Position numbers and translations under genes: made by a program. Positions 1-10,183 of a DNA stretch of 64,000 nt are shown piece by piece (position 1 is the stretch's first letter; the number at the start of each line of letters is the position of its first letter). The notes beneath the pieces are model-generated. The model had not been told where the DNA came from. It searched no databases and saw nothing but the letters and a program-made list of their open reading frames with translations. The DNA comes from Hydrogenophaga sp. Its GTDB lineage: Bacteria > Pseudomonadota > Gammaproteobacteria > Burkholderiales > Burkholderiaceae_C. The DNA is taken from NCBI GenBank assembly GCA_030682835.1, contig JAUXNG010000102.1:1-64000 (forward strand), in the 5' to 3' direction.

Positions 1-518
1 GTGCCGGTGGCGGCGGGCACCAGGCGCCCCGCCACGGCGGCCGCGCTGCCGCCCGACGAGCCGCCCGGCACGCGGCTGGTGTCCCAGGGGTTGTGTACCG
101 GCTTGTAAGCGCTGTTGTCGTTGCCAGAGCCCATGGCGAACTCGTCGCAGTTGAGCTTGCCCAGCGTGACCATGCCCGCGCCAGCCAGTTTGCCGACCAC
201 GGTGGCGTCAAACGGGCTGCGGTAGTTCTCCAGCATCTTCGAGCCAGCGGTGCTGGGGAAATCGCGGGTGACGAACACGTCTTTGTGTGCGAGCGGCACA
301 CCGAGCAGCGGGCTGCGTTCGCCGGCAGCCAGACGCGCATCGGCCGCTTTGGCCTGGGCCAGCGACGCATCGCTGTCGGTGGCGAGAAAGGCGCCCAGGC
401 CGGCGTTTTTTTCGACGCGGGCCAGGAAATGCAGTGTCGCTTCGACGCTGGAGACTTCACGGGCGGCAAGTTTGGCCGCGAGTTCGGCGACGCTGAGGTC
501 GTGCAGGTCGGTGCTCAT
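1..518 (-). CDS. gatA: Asp/Glu-tRNA(Asn/Gln) amidotransferase subunit A, 3' part outside window
   Basis: Amidase subunit of GatCAB, which turns mischarged Glu-tRNA(Gln) or Asp-tRNA(Asn) into the amidated form with ammonia taken from glutamine. The first 172 residues are visible: a start of the type [10 protein letters not shown], the AHKD segment with the catalytic lysine, and the amidase signature [10 protein letters not shown] near residue 150 that carries the Ser-cisSer pair. The ATG lies 3 nt after the gatC stop, so the two are co-transcribed. The C-terminal two thirds, and gatB if present, lie beyond the left edge. Confidence 0.95.
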   Translation of the reverse strand, partial: MSTDLHDLSVAELAAKLAAREVSSVEATLHFLARVEKNAGLGAFLATDSDASLAQAKAADARLAAGERSPLLGVPLAHKDVFVTRDFPSTAGSKMLENYRSPFDATVVGKLAGAGMVTLGKLNCDEFAMGSGNDNSAYKPVHNPWDTSRVPGGSSGGSAAAVAGRLVPAATG

Positions 519-521
519 GGC

Positions 522-821
522 TTACTCGATCACGCGGGGAACCAGGAACAAACCGCGTTCGACGGCGGGCGCGCTCTCCTGGCTTTCATCGCGCTGGTTC
601 GGCTCGCTGGCAATGTCGTCACGCAGGCGCAGCGCGACCTGGCCCAGCACGGCGGCCGGGTGGGCCAGCGGCTCGACGCCCTCGGTGTTGACGGCGTCCA
701 TTTGCGCCACCAGCGCAAAAAAGCCGTTGAGCTGACCGAGCACGCGGTCTGTCTCGTCAGGGCGCAATTCCAGCCTGGCCAGGTTGGCGACGCGAGTTAT
801 GTCTTGGGATGTCAATGCCAT
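522..821 (-). CDS. gatC: Asp/Glu-tRNA amidotransferase subunit C
   Basis: Small subunit (99 residues, the usual family length) that wraps round GatA and stabilises GatA-GatB. It begins [19 protein letters not shown], the typical GatC amino end, and finishes with the [10 protein letters not shown] tail that matches the conserved VPxVI(E) end of the family. It is the first gene of the gat operon here and is divergent from mreB, with about 250 bp between them. That gap should hold both promoters, although no clear -35/-10 pair stands out to me. Confidence 0.95.
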   Translation of the reverse strand: MALTSQDITRVANLARLELRPDETDRVLGQLNGFFALVAQMDAVNTEGVEPLAHPAAVLGQVALRLRDDIASEPNQRDESQESAPAVERGLFLVPRVIE

Positions 822-1008
822 GGGGGTAAAAACTGCAGCTGAAACCGGGTGTAAAGGTGAAATAATCGGCCGGGTGCCGGCCAGTGACTCACAGGGGATG
901 CGTTATTATCCCGCCTTTGGTGTGCAATCGGGGTTGGATGCACGCTTCAGGCGTTATTTGTCGAGGTCCAAGACCGTGTCGTCCTTCCACTTTTCACGCG
1001 CTCATTGA

Positions 1009-2118
<1,110 letters not shown>

Positions 2119-2172
2119 GGCCCTGCAGAGCCGGACCCCGGCACACCCGCCGCCACGCGAGCCCGCTCCTCC

Positions 2173-3120
2173 ATGCCACTGGGCACCCTGGACCGCGCGC
2201 CGCCCCCGTTTTTCAAACAGGGGCCGTCGGCCCTGTCCAAGTTGATCGTGTTCAGTGCCCTGGCGCTGTTCCTGATGGTGGCGGACGCTCGCTTTCGGAT
2301 CACCGTACCGCTGCGCTCGGCCCTGGCCACCGTGCTCTACCCGGTGCAGTGGCTGGTGCTGCAGCCGCTGGAAGCCGCGCGCCAGGCGGGCGGCTACTTC
2401 ACCTCGCTGCACCAGGCGCAGCAGAGCGAAAACGAAACCCTCAAGCGCCTGGCCACCCAGGCCGAGCGCACCCTGCAGCTGGAGCAGATGGCGCTGGAAA
2501 ACCAGCGGCTGCGCGAACTGCTGGAAATGCGCAACCGCATCAGCACGCCGTCCACCGGGGCGCAGGTGCTGTACGACGCCGCCGACCCTTACTCGCGCAA
2601 GGTGGTGATCGACCGCGGCCAGACGCACGGCATCGTGGCCGGATCACCGGTGATCGACGAGAGCGGCGTGCTCGGCCAGGTGACGCGCGTCTACCCCCTG
2701 GTGTCGGAGGTGACGCTGCTGGTGGACCGCGACCAGGCCCTGCCGGTGCTCAACACCCGCACCGGCGTGCGCAGCGTGGCCTACGGCCAGCCCACCGCCG
2801 GCGGCGACGGACTGGAACTGCGCTACACGCTGGCCAGCGCAGACATCAACCAGGGTGACCTGCTGACCACAAGTGGCGTGGACGGGGTCTACCCGCCCGG
2901 GCTGCCGGTGGCTCGCGTGACCCTGGTCGAGCGCCGCGCCGAATCGTCCTTTGCCCGCGTGCACTGCGAGCCGCTGTCTCGCGTGGGCGGCGCTCTGCAC
3001 GTGCTGGTGCTGGCCCCGGTGGGGGCGGCTCTGCCACCGTCGCCGCTGCCCGAGGCCACCGCGCCCAAGGCGCGCAAGGCCGCCACACGTCCCACCTCGT
3101 CGGCCAGGAGCGATCCATGA
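2173..3120 (+). CDS. mreC: Rod-shape determining protein MreC
   Basis: Inner-membrane protein with a large periplasmic part that links MreB to the PBP2-RodA machinery. The 315 residues show a short cytoplasmic start, one membrane segment near residues 20-40 (KLIVFSALALFLMVADARF), a coiled coil around residues 70-120 rich in Gln, Glu and Leu, and the two beta-barrel domains with the typical GVDGVYPPGLPVARV stretch. A Pro/Ala/Lys-rich tail follows. The stop overlaps the start of mreD (ATGA), so the two are translationally coupled. Confidence 0.96.
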   Translation: MPLGTLDRAPPPFFKQGPSALSKLIVFSALALFLMVADARFRITVPLRSALATVLYPVQWLVLQPLEAARQAGGYFTSLHQAQQSENETLKRLATQAERTLQLEQMALENQRLRELLEMRNRISTPSTGAQVLYDAADPYSRKVVIDRGQTHGIVAGSPVIDESGVLGQVTRVYPLVSEVTLLVDRDQALPVLNTRTGVRSVAYGQPTAGGDGLELRYTLASADINQGDLLTTSGVDGVYPPGLPVARVTLVERRAESSFARVHCEPLSRVGGALHVLVLAPVGAALPPSPLPEATAPKARKAATRPTSSARSDP

Positions 3121-3647
3121 TCATGCGCCCCGGCCAGCAGCTGCTGCTGCCCGCCAGCCCCCTCTTCATCTGGTTCAGTCTGCTGGGCGCTCTGTCCGTC
3201 AACATGGCGATGAACATGGGCCTGTGGGGCCGCGCGGCCTGGACGCCGGACCTGCTGGCCATCGTGCTGGTGTTCTGGAGCGTGCACCAGCCGCTGCGCA
3301 TCGGCGTGGGCGTGGCCTTCGCCTTCGGCCTGGCCATGGACATGCACCAGGGCGCCCTGCTGGGCCAGCACGCACTGGCCTACACGGTGCTGGGCTTCTT
3401 CGCCATTTCCATGCACCGGCGCCTGCTGTGGTTCCCGGTGCCCACCCAGGCGGTGCAGGTGCTGCCGCTGTTCGCGGCGGCGCAGTTGCTGGAGCTGCTG
3501 GTGCGCATGCTCGCCGGCGGCACCTTCCCCGGCTGGTCGTTCTTCATGGCGCCACTCATCCAGGCTGCGCTCTGGCCGGTGGCCAGCGTGCTGCTGCTGG
3601 CACCGCAGCGGCGGGCGCCCAATCCTGACGACAACCGGCCGCTCTAG
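3117..3647 (+). CDS. mreD: Rod-shape determining protein MreD
   Basis: Small polytopic inner-membrane partner of MreC. The 176 residues are almost wholly hydrophobic and contain about five predicted membrane spans, with the conserved start of the family (LLLPASPLFIWFSLLGAL) and the central WTPDLLAIVLVFW segment. It overlaps mreC by four bases. Its own downstream neighbour, mrdA, is separated by about 350 bp of repeat-rich DNA. Confidence 0.93.
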   Translation: MIMRPGQQLLLPASPLFIWFSLLGALSVNMAMNMGLWGRAAWTPDLLAIVLVFWSVHQPLRIGVGVAFAFGLAMDMHQGALLGQHALAYTVLGFFAISMHRRLLWFPVPTQAVQVLPLFAAAQLLELLVRMLAGGTFPGWSFFMAPLIQAALWPVASVLLLAPQRRAPNPDDNRPL

Positions 3648-3993
3648 ATGGACACCCCCCGCGCCGCCTTCGGCGTCACCCCCCTAGGGGGGGCGATGCG
3701 AGTGGCCCGGCAGAGCCGGTTCCACCGCATCCTGGCATGCAGACAGTTCGCGCCGACGGGACGGTCGCATGCCGCGTCCCGCGTCACCCCCAAGGGGGCG
3801 GCACTGGCGGCCCGGCAAAGCCGGTTCTGCGGCGCCCTGAGCACCGGCATCTCGCGCCGGGCCTTGGTGTGCGAGGCCAATGGTCTGGCGGCATCGGTTC
3901 CACGGAAGCTGAACGGGAGCTTGTCTGCCGGCCGGGGGGAACTCGTCTGCTTCGGAGGGCGTCCGAGGCCTGTGGGAACGAGGAAATGGCGCC
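3648..3993. repeat. Intergenic mosaic repeat between mreD and mrdA
   Basis: This stretch has no gene. It holds at least two head-to-head copies of the dispersed GC-rich element of this genome: a GCGCCGCCTTCGGCG hairpin, a CCCCCTAGGGGG block, the phrase GATGCGAGTGGCCCGGC and a CCGGC-AAA/AGA-GCCGG hairpin, then CCCCCAAGGGGG and a second CCGGC-AAA-GCCGG. Short open frames across it have no family look. It lies inside the mre-mrdA transcription unit. Confidence 0.8.
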
Positions 3994-5967
3994 ATGACTG
4001 AACTGCGCAACGTCGAAGCGGACCTGGCGCGCTTCCGCCTGCGGGTGCTGATCGCCGGGCTGGCGGTGGTGTTTGCGTTTGGGCTGGTGGCCGCGCGCAT
4101 GGTGTACCTGCAGGTGGTGCGCCACGACGATCTGCTGGCACAAGCCGAGAGCAACCGCACGGCCGTGCTGCCGGTGGTGCCCAACCGCGGGCAGATCCTG
4201 GACCGGTACGGGCGTGTGCTGGCCACCAATTACTCGGCGTACACGCTGGAGATCACGCCCTCCAAGGTAAGCGACCTGGACGCGACCATCGAGGCGCTGG
4301 GCGAGCTGGTCGACATCCAGCCGCGCGACAAACGGCGTTTTCGCAAGCTCATGGAAGAGTCGCGCAGCTTCGATTCCCTGCCGATCCGCACGCGCCTTTC
4401 TGACGAGGAGGTGGCGCGCTTCACGGTGCAGCGCTACCGTTTCCCCGGCGTGGACGTGCGGGCGCGGCTGTTCCGCCAGTACCCGCACGGCGAGGTGGCG
4501 AGCCACGTGGTGGGCTACATCGGGCGCATCAACCAGCGCGAGAAGGCGGCCATGGAAGACTGGCCGGAAGAAGACATCGCCAACTACCGCGGCACCGACT
4601 ACATCGGCAAGCTGGGCGCCGAGCAGAGCTACGAGCGCGAACTGCACGGCCTGACCGGCTTTGACCGGGTGGAAACATCGGCGGGTGGACGCGCCGTGCG
4701 CTCGCTGGCCAACACGCCGGCCACGCCGGGCAACACGGTGGTGCTGAGCATCGACGTGCAGCTGCAGAAGCTGGTGGAAGACATGTTCGGGCAGCGCCGT
4801 GGCGCGCTGGTGGCGATCGACCCGCGCAACGGCGAGGTGCTGGCCTTCGTGAGCAAGCCCACCTTTGACCCGAACCTGTTCGTCGAAGGCATCGACGTGG
4901 AGAACTGGAAGGCGCTGAACGAATCGGTCGACAAGCCCTTGCTCAACCGGGCCCTGCGTGGCACCTACCCACCCGGCTCCACCTACAAGCCCTTCATGGC
5001 GCTGGCCGCACTGGAAACCGGCACCCGCAGCGCCAGCACCGCCATCAACGACCCGGGCTTCTGGATGTTCGGCAACCACCGCTTCCGCAGCCACGGCGAC
5101 AACAGCCTGGGTGCGGTGGATCTGCACCGAAGCATCGTCAAGTCAAGCAACACCTACTACTACTCGCTGGCCAACGAGATGGGCGTGGACGCCATGCACG
5201 ACTTCATGGAGCCGCTGGGCTTTGGCCAGATCACCGGCATCGACCTGAAGGGCGAGGTGCGCGGCGTGCTGCCCAACCAGGCCTGGAAACGCCGCACCTA
5301 CAAACGGCCCGAGCAGCAGAAGTGGTACGCCGGCGAAACCATTTCGCTAGGCATCGGGCAGGGCTACAACACCTTCACCATGCTTCAGGTGGCGCACGCC
5401 ATGGCCACGCTGGCCAATGGGGGCGTGAAGTACCGGCCACACCTCACGCTGGCCACCGAGGACGTGGTGACACGCGAGCGCACGCCCACGGTGCCGAACG
5501 AGCCCGTTTCCCTGGGCTACAAACCCGAACACGTGCAGGCGGTGCTGCGCGCCATGCAGGCCGTGACCACCGAGGGCACATCGGCCCGGGTGTTCGCCGG
5601 TGCCGGCTACGCCAGCGGCGGCAAGACCGGCACCGCCCAGGCCGTGACGATCGGCCAGAAAGACCGCTACGACGCGCGCAAGCTGGAAGAGCACCAGCGC
5701 GACCATTCGCTCTACGTCGCCTTTGCACCCATCAACGCCCCGCAGGTGGCCCTGGCGGTGGTGGTGGAAAACGCCGGCTTCGGCTCTGCACACGCCGCCC
5801 CGATCGCGCGGCGCGTGTTCGACTACCTGCTGCTGGACCAGTACCCCAACCCCCAGGACCTGGCGGCCGTGCAGAAGGGCCTCGCGGCCTCGCCCATCGG
5901 CACGCCCCTCAAAGCCAGCACCATGCCGTGGCCACCGGTGGCGGAGGCCACCCCAGTGCAGGAATAG
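3994..5967 (+). CDS. mrdA: Penicillin-binding protein 2 (elongasome transpeptidase)
   Basis: Class B penicillin-binding protein that cross-links peptidoglycan during side-wall growth with RodA and MreBCD. The 657 residues show a single N-terminal membrane anchor (about residues 15-37), the pedestal/dimerisation region with RGQILDRYGRVLA near residue 67, and the transpeptidase motifs: the active-site STYK in YPPGSTYKPF near residue 330, SSN in IVKSSNTYYY near residue 387 and KTG in SGGKTGTAQ near residue 545. The start has a GAGGAAA ribosome site just upstream. The usual next gene rodA does not follow; a repeat block and an opposite-strand gene do. Confidence 0.97.
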   Translation: MTELRNVEADLARFRLRVLIAGLAVVFAFGLVAARMVYLQVVRHDDLLAQAESNRTAVLPVVPNRGQILDRYGRVLATNYSAYTLEITPSKVSDLDATIEALGELVDIQPRDKRRFRKLMEESRSFDSLPIRTRLSDEEVARFTVQRYRFPGVDVRARLFRQYPHGEVASHVVGYIGRINQREKAAMEDWPEEDIANYRGTDYIGKLGAEQSYERELHGLTGFDRVETSAGGRAVRSLANTPATPGNTVVLSIDVQLQKLVEDMFGQRRGALVAIDPRNGEVLAFVSKPTFDPNLFVEGIDVENWKALNESVDKPLLNRALRGTYPPGSTYKPFMALAALETGTRSASTAINDPGFWMFGNHRFRSHGDNSLGAVDLHRSIVKSSNTYYYSLANEMGVDAMHDFMEPLGFGQITGIDLKGEVRGVLPNQAWKRRTYKRPEQQKWYAGETISLGIGQGYNTFTMLQVAHAMATLANGGVKYRPHLTLATEDVVTRERTPTVPNEPVSLGYKPEHVQAVLRAMQAVTTEGTSARVFAGAGYASGGKTGTAQAVTIGQKDRYDARKLEEHQRDHSLYVAFAPINAPQVALAVVVENAGFGSAHAAPIARRVFDYLLLDQYPNPQDLAAVQKGLAASPIGTPLKASTMPWPPVAEATPVQE

Positions 5968-6166
5968 GTTCACCCCCGCCACACTGCGTGCGACCCCCTC
6001 AAGGGGGCGATGCGAGTGGCCCGGCAAAGCCGGTTCCACCGCATCCTCAGCTGGAGGCCCGTCGCGCCGAAGGGGGAGTTGATCCCAGGGCACCGCGGAA
6101 CCGGCTTCGCCGGGCCGCCAGTGCCGCCCCCTTGAGGGGGTCGCGCGCAGCGCGGCGGGGTTGTAC
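5968..6166. repeat. Intergenic mosaic repeat after mrdA
   Basis: Two oppositely oriented halves of the dispersed element fill the space between the convergent genes mrdA and the TauE/SafE gene. They include CCCCTCAAGGGGG, GATGCGAGTGGCCCGGC, a CCGGC-AAA-GCCGG hairpin, then CCGCGGAACCGGCTTCG, CCCCCTTGAGGGGG and a GCGCGCAGCGCGGCGGGG end. The hairpins could serve as a bidirectional transcription barrier, but no T-tract follows them. Confidence 0.8.
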
Positions 6167-6925
6167 TTACCTCCACCAGGCGTCGTAAGACGTCTTTAGG
6201 ATCAGAGCGCTCACCACCACGATGAAGGCCATGCGCACGAAGCCGCTGCCGTGCTTCAGGGCCAGCCGGGTGCCGAGCAGGCTGCCGGCCACATTGGCCA
6301 CGGCCATCACGAGAGCGAAGTGCCACCAGACGTGGCCCTTCCAGGCGAACAGCATCCGGGCCGCCAGGTTCGAGGTGGTGTTGAGCAGCTTGGCGCGGGC
6401 GCTGGCGTGCAGGAAGTCGTAGCCCAGCCACCGCACGAACAGGAACACGAAGAAGCTGCCGGTGCCGGGGCCGAAAAATCCGTCGTAGAAACCGATGGTG
6501 GCGCCCAGCACGGCGGCGGCCATGGCTTCAGACCGACCGCTGAAGTGCGGCGTGTGGTGCCGCCCCAGGTCTTTTCGCGCCAGCGTGTAAGCCAGCACGC
6601 CTAGCAGCACCAGCGGCAGACCCCGACGCAGGAAGTCGGGAGAAATCATGGTCACGGTCCACGCCCCCAGCATGGATCCCGCGAAACACACCGCTGCGGC
6701 CGGCAGCAGCGCGCGCCAGGGCATCTGAACCCGTCGCGCGTACTGCCAGGTGGCCACGCCCGTGCCCCAGATGGAGGCGCCCTTGTTGACGCCAAACAGA
6801 GTGGCCGGGTGGGTGTTGGGGAAGACGGCAAACAGGGCCGGCACGAGGATCAGCCCGCCGCCCCCGACGATCGAATCGACAAAACCCGCGAACAGCGACG
6901 CAACAGAGACCAGCAGCAATTCCAT
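6167..6925 (-). CDS. TauE/SafE-family permease downstream of hoxJ
   Basis: Membrane permease of the TauE/SafE (DUF81) family, whose members move small anions such as sulfite or organosulfonates. The 252 residues carry the family pattern: an N-terminal GFVDSIVGGGGLILVPAL segment, a GVNKGAS loop, about eight membrane spans and the second-half repeat GFYDGFFGPGTGSF. The start was placed at the ATG at 6925 because the frame upstream is repeat-derived. It lies after hoxJ, the place where R. eutropha has the nickel permease gene hoxN. A role in nickel supply is only a guess from position; the family assignment itself is firm. Confidence 0.88.
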   Translation of the reverse strand: MELLLVSVASLFAGFVDSIVGGGGLILVPALFAVFPNTHPATLFGVNKGASIWGTGVATWQYARRVQMPWRALLPAAAVCFAGSMLGAWTVTMISPDFLRRGLPLVLLGVLAYTLARKDLGRHHTPHFSGRSEAMAAAVLGATIGFYDGFFGPGTGSFFVFLFVRWLGYDFLHASARAKLLNTTSNLAARMLFAWKGHVWWHFALVMAVANVAGSLLGTRLALKHGSGFVRMAFIVVVSALILKTSYDAWWR

Positions 6926-7061
6926 CCAAGGATTGTCGGGGATGGCTCCCCCCTGCGCCGCTGCGCGGCTTCCCCCAGGGGGACCACGCCCTTCGACCGG
7001 CAGAGCCGGATCGTCGGCGTGCGCTGGGATCAGACACGCGCTCCGGTTTACCGAGCGCGCT
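6926..7061. repeat. Mosaic repeat between hoxJ and the permease gene
   Basis: The gap holds a partial copy of the dispersed repeat: CCCCCTGCGCCGCTGCGCGG, a CCCCCAGGGGG block and CCGGCAGAGCCGG. No gene or clear promoter is seen. Confidence 0.65.
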
Positions 7062-8405
7062 TCATGCCGTTGTGGGCAGTTCGAGGATGAACTCGGCGCC
7101 ACCGCCCTCGGCGTTGTGGGCGCTCAGGCGGCCGCCGTGCCGCTCGACGATGCCGTAGCTGATCGACAGGCCCAGGCCCGTGCCCTTTCCCACCGGCTTG
7201 GTGGTGAAGAAGGGGTCAAAGATGCGCAGCAGATGCTCGGGCGGGACGCCGGGGCCGTTGTCGCGCACGCTCACGCACACCCGCCCCGCGTCAACCCGCA
7301 GGCCTACCCACACGCAGGGTGGCGCGGCGCCGCCGCTGCCAATGGCGTCAAATGCGTTCTGCAGCAGGTTCATCATCACCTGCTGAAGCTGGCCGGCACT
7401 GCCCATGACGGTGCAGGGCTCGCCCGGCTGCCAGCGCACGTCCACCGGCGCCGAACGCCCCTTCTGCACCCAGTGGATGGCGCGTTCGATCACCTCGACC
7501 AGGTTCACCGGCGTGCGTTCTTCCGAGTCCATGGCCGAGAAGCGCTTGAGTCCGTGCACGATGTCGGCGGTGCGCTGCGCGCCCTCGATCGTGCCCTCGA
7601 TGAGCGAGGGCAGATCACCCAGCAGGTGCTCGATGCGCAGCTTCTGGCGCAGCGCCTGCAGCTCGGCCTCGGGCTGGTGCGCGTGCAGCGCGCCCATGTA
7701 GGTCTGCAGGCGGTCGCAGTACTTGCGCAGCGCGTGCACATTGCCCAGCACGAAGCTGATGGGGTTGTTCAGCTCGTGCGCCACGCCGGCCACCAGCTGG
7801 CCCAGCGAGGCCATTTTTTCCGAATGCAGCAGCTGCTGCTGGGTGCGCTTCAGCGCCTCGTGGGCGGCCCGCATCTCGTGGTACGCCCGCTTGATCTCGG
7901 CCGTGGGCCGGCCCACCCACACCGTACCCATGCGCCGGCCATTGCTGCCGATGCGCGGCGTGCCGCTGGCGTCGACCGACACCGCCTGGCCCTGGTGGTC
8001 CAGCAGGTTGAGTTCGATGGCCTGCCCGGCCCGGGTGGCATCGGCCTTGTCCATGGCCGCGCGGGCCAGGGCCACGCTCTGCGCGTCGGCTAGCAGGTCC
8101 ACCAGCGGCGTGCCGCTGAGCTGCGCCTCGCTGCGCCCGACCAGCTCGCACAGCGCCGCATTGGCCTGCTCGATCAGGCCGCGCTCGTCGCACACCACCA
8201 GCACGTCCGACATGGAGGTGAGCACGCTGACGATGAACTGCTGCGACTGCTCCAGTTCGGCGTTCTTCTTCTCCAGCTCCACCTCGTCGTCGATCAGCCG
8301 GGTGTACACCTCGTCCATCTTCTGGATCACGTCCAGCCAGGTCGACTCGTCCACACCCTCCATCGGCAGGCTCGGTAACGGACTGGGCGCGCGGTCTTTG
8401 CTCAC
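7062..8405 (-). CDS. hoxJ: Hydrogen-sensing histidine kinase HoxJ
   Basis: Cytoplasmic PAS-containing histidine kinase that takes the signal from the regulatory hydrogenase HoxBC and acts on HoxA. From the GTG at 8405, which has an AAGGG ribosome site, it is 447 residues. It has a short coiled coil (about 25-55), a PAS domain (about 55-170), a phosphoacceptor His at about 210 in [11 protein letters not shown], then N box ([12 protein letters not shown]), G1 (DNGPGV), F (FDPFFTTK) and G2 ([10 protein letters not shown]) boxes. No membrane segment is visible. All boxes are intact, unlike the strain H16 protein, reported to be inactivated by a single substitution. Upstream ATG-like codons fall in repeat DNA and were not used. 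Confidence 0.93.
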   Translation of the reverse strand: MSKDRAPSPLPSLPMEGVDESTWLDVIQKMDEVYTRLIDDEVELEKKNAELEQSQQFIVSVLTSMSDVLVVCDERGLIEQANAALCELVGRSEAQLSGTPLVDLLADAQSVALARAAMDKADATRAGQAIELNLLDHQGQAVSVDASGTPRIGSNGRRMGTVWVGRPTAEIKRAYHEMRAAHEALKRTQQQLLHSEKMASLGQLVAGVAHELNNPISFVLGNVHALRKYCDRLQTYMGALHAHQPEAELQALRQKLRIEHLLGDLPSLIEGTIEGAQRTADIVHGLKRFSAMDSEERTPVNLVEVIERAIHWVQKGRSAPVDVRWQPGEPCTVMGSAGQLQQVMMNLLQNAFDAIGSGGAAPPCVWVGLRVDAGRVCVSVRDNGPGVPPEHLLRIFDPFFTTKPVGKGTGLGLSISYGIVERHGGRLSAHNAEGGGAEFILELPTTA

Positions 8406-8520
8406 CAGGACACCCTTGCGAGAGGGATGACTTCGGCCAGGGCACCGCCGGGCTGGCTTTGCCAGACGGCCAGTGCCGCCCCCTTGATGGGGTGACGCGA
8501 AGCGGCGCGGGGGTGGGCCA
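8406..8520. repeat. Mosaic repeat between hoxC and hoxJ
   Basis: A short copy of the dispersed element with GGCTTTGCC, CCCCCTTGATGGGG and GACGCGAAGCGGCGCGGGGG. It begins right at the stop of hoxC and ends just before the GTG start of hoxJ, inside the polycistronic unit. Confidence 0.75.
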
Positions 8521-9978
8521 TCAGTGCACCGTGCAGACCATACACGGGTCAAACGATCGCACGATGTGCTGCACCGCCACCGGCGTGGTCTCGCCGTCCA
8601 GCACGGGCGCGTCCACCAGCGCCTGCTCCAGCGCTCCGGGCGTGCCCTGCGCATCGCGCGGTGAGAAATTCCAGCTGGTGGGCGCCACGATCTGGTAGTT
8701 GCCGATGCGCCCGCGCTGCACCACCAGCCAGTGCCCCAGGCTGCCGCGCGCGGCCTCGCTCAGGCCCACGCCGCTGCCTTCCTCCGGCAGTTCGGTGGGC
8801 ACGCAGAAGGCCTCGGTCGGGCGGATCGCCTGCAGCCAGTCTTCCATCTTCGGCACCACACGGGCCAGCTCGATCAGCCGTGCCAGCACGCGTGTGTACA
8901 CCGTGCCACCATGGCGAGCCACCGCGTCGCGCACCAGCGGCTGGCCGCTGGCGAGCTGGCGCGCGATGGCGCCGGTCTCGACCACCTCGCCACCCAGGCG
9001 CGGCGCCTTGTTCCAGGTGTAGGCGCCCGCCTTGTCGGGCTCGGGGCGGGTGAGGCCGTGCAGCGGGTGCAGCGGCTCGCGGGCGTGGGCCAGCCAGGCG
9101 TGGGTGGCGTCTTCGGTGATGGCGTGCGGGTTCAGCGGCTCCAGCGCGCCGCTCTGCGCGCGCCACACGCCCCCCGGCAAGGCCCAGCCACCGCCCGGCT
9201 GCGCATAGGCGCCGTAGCTCAGGTAGCGGCCCGGGCCGGGGCCCAGCGTGTCCAGCCCCAGGTCGCGCACCAGCGTAAGGAAGAAGCGCAGGTCGCCGCC
9301 CAGCGGGTCCTGCGCGTGCCAGTTCCAGAGCGCGGCTTCGCTGTCGAGCGCGGCCACGGTATCGAGCGATGCACCGAACAGCTGGCGCTCCAGGAAGCTG
9401 CGGAACTCGCGCACCTTGGCCAGCAGGCGCACGCGCTCGGCCGCGTCGATGGCGCGGGTGGACCCGCCCGGCTCGACCGACTGCGTGTGCGGCCATTTGC
9501 CGCCCAGCGTGCCCAGCAGCGTGAGCCAGCGCTGGCGCGCCGCCGTCGCCGCGCGCACCTGCTCGCCCGTGTCGGGTGCGAAACGGCGCAGGGCCTCGGC
9601 GTGCCACCGGTGCCGTGCGTACACCGGCCGCACGAAGTCCGGCATGAAGAACAGGTAGAAGTGCGTGAGGTGGTCGGCCAGGTTCTCGGTGGCCAGCATC
9701 AGGTTGGTGGCGTGCTGCCCATTGGCCGGCATGGTGACGCCGGCCAGGTCGGCCAGCGCGCGCGCACTCGCCACCGACTGCGAGACCGAGCAGATGCCGC
9801 AGATGCGCGGCACGTACACCAGCGCGTCCAGCGGCGCCTTGCCCTGCAGTATCTGCTCGAAGCCGCGGTACATGGTCGCGTTGACCTGGGCCGAGCGCAC
9901 GCGGTTGCCCTCGATCTCCAGCGCGACTTCGAGATCGCCTTCGACACGGTTGAATGGGCCGACGAGCAACCTGCTCAT
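8521..9978 (-). CDS. hoxC: Regulatory [NiFe]-hydrogenase large subunit HoxC
   Basis: Large subunit of the cytoplasmic hydrogen sensor HoxBC. It is 485 residues from the ATG at 9978, with the amino-terminal RVEGDLE motif, the first nickel motif RICGICS near residue 59 and the second nickel motif DPCMVCTVH at the very end. The protein stops at that histidine, so there is no C-terminal peptide to be removed by a maturation protease. This is the hallmark of the regulatory-hydrogenase subclass. It follows hoxB with a repeat block between them. Confidence 0.96.
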   Translation of the reverse strand: MSRLLVGPFNRVEGDLEVALEIEGNRVRSAQVNATMYRGFEQILQGKAPLDALVYVPRICGICSVSQSVASARALADLAGVTMPANGQHATNLMLATENLADHLTHFYLFFMPDFVRPVYARHRWHAEALRRFAPDTGEQVRAATAARQRWLTLLGTLGGKWPHTQSVEPGGSTRAIDAAERVRLLAKVREFRSFLERQLFGASLDTVAALDSEAALWNWHAQDPLGGDLRFFLTLVRDLGLDTLGPGPGRYLSYGAYAQPGGGWALPGGVWRAQSGALEPLNPHAITEDATHAWLAHAREPLHPLHGLTRPEPDKAGAYTWNKAPRLGGEVVETGAIARQLASGQPLVRDAVARHGGTVYTRVLARLIELARVVPKMEDWLQAIRPTEAFCVPTELPEEGSGVGLSEAARGSLGHWLVVQRGRIGNYQIVAPTSWNFSPRDAQGTPGALEQALVDAPVLDGETTPVAVQHIVRSFDPCMVCTVH

Positions 9979-10183
9979 ACGACGACTCGCCAGAAGTGGC
10001 GCCATCCAGGAACACCGCGGAACTGGCTTTGCCAAGCCGCTGGTGTGCCTTGCAGGCCGCACCAGCGTCGCAGCCGCTGGTTCTTCGTCCCGTCCAAGCC
10101 TGCGCAGGCACGCTTGGAGCCGCGGTCCTCAGCCCCCTTGAGGGGGTCGCGCGAAGCGCGGCGGGGGTGTCTCGCCGAGCTTT
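9979..10183. repeat. Mosaic repeat between hoxB and hoxC
   Basis: A longer copy of the dispersed element. It includes CCGCGGAACTGGCTTTGCC, GCCTGCGCAGGC, CAGCCCCCTTGAGGGGG and CGCGCGAAGCGCGGCGGGGG. The GCCTGCGCAGGC part recurs in the gap downstream of the glutathione peroxidase gene near 62.0 kb. Confidence 0.78.
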
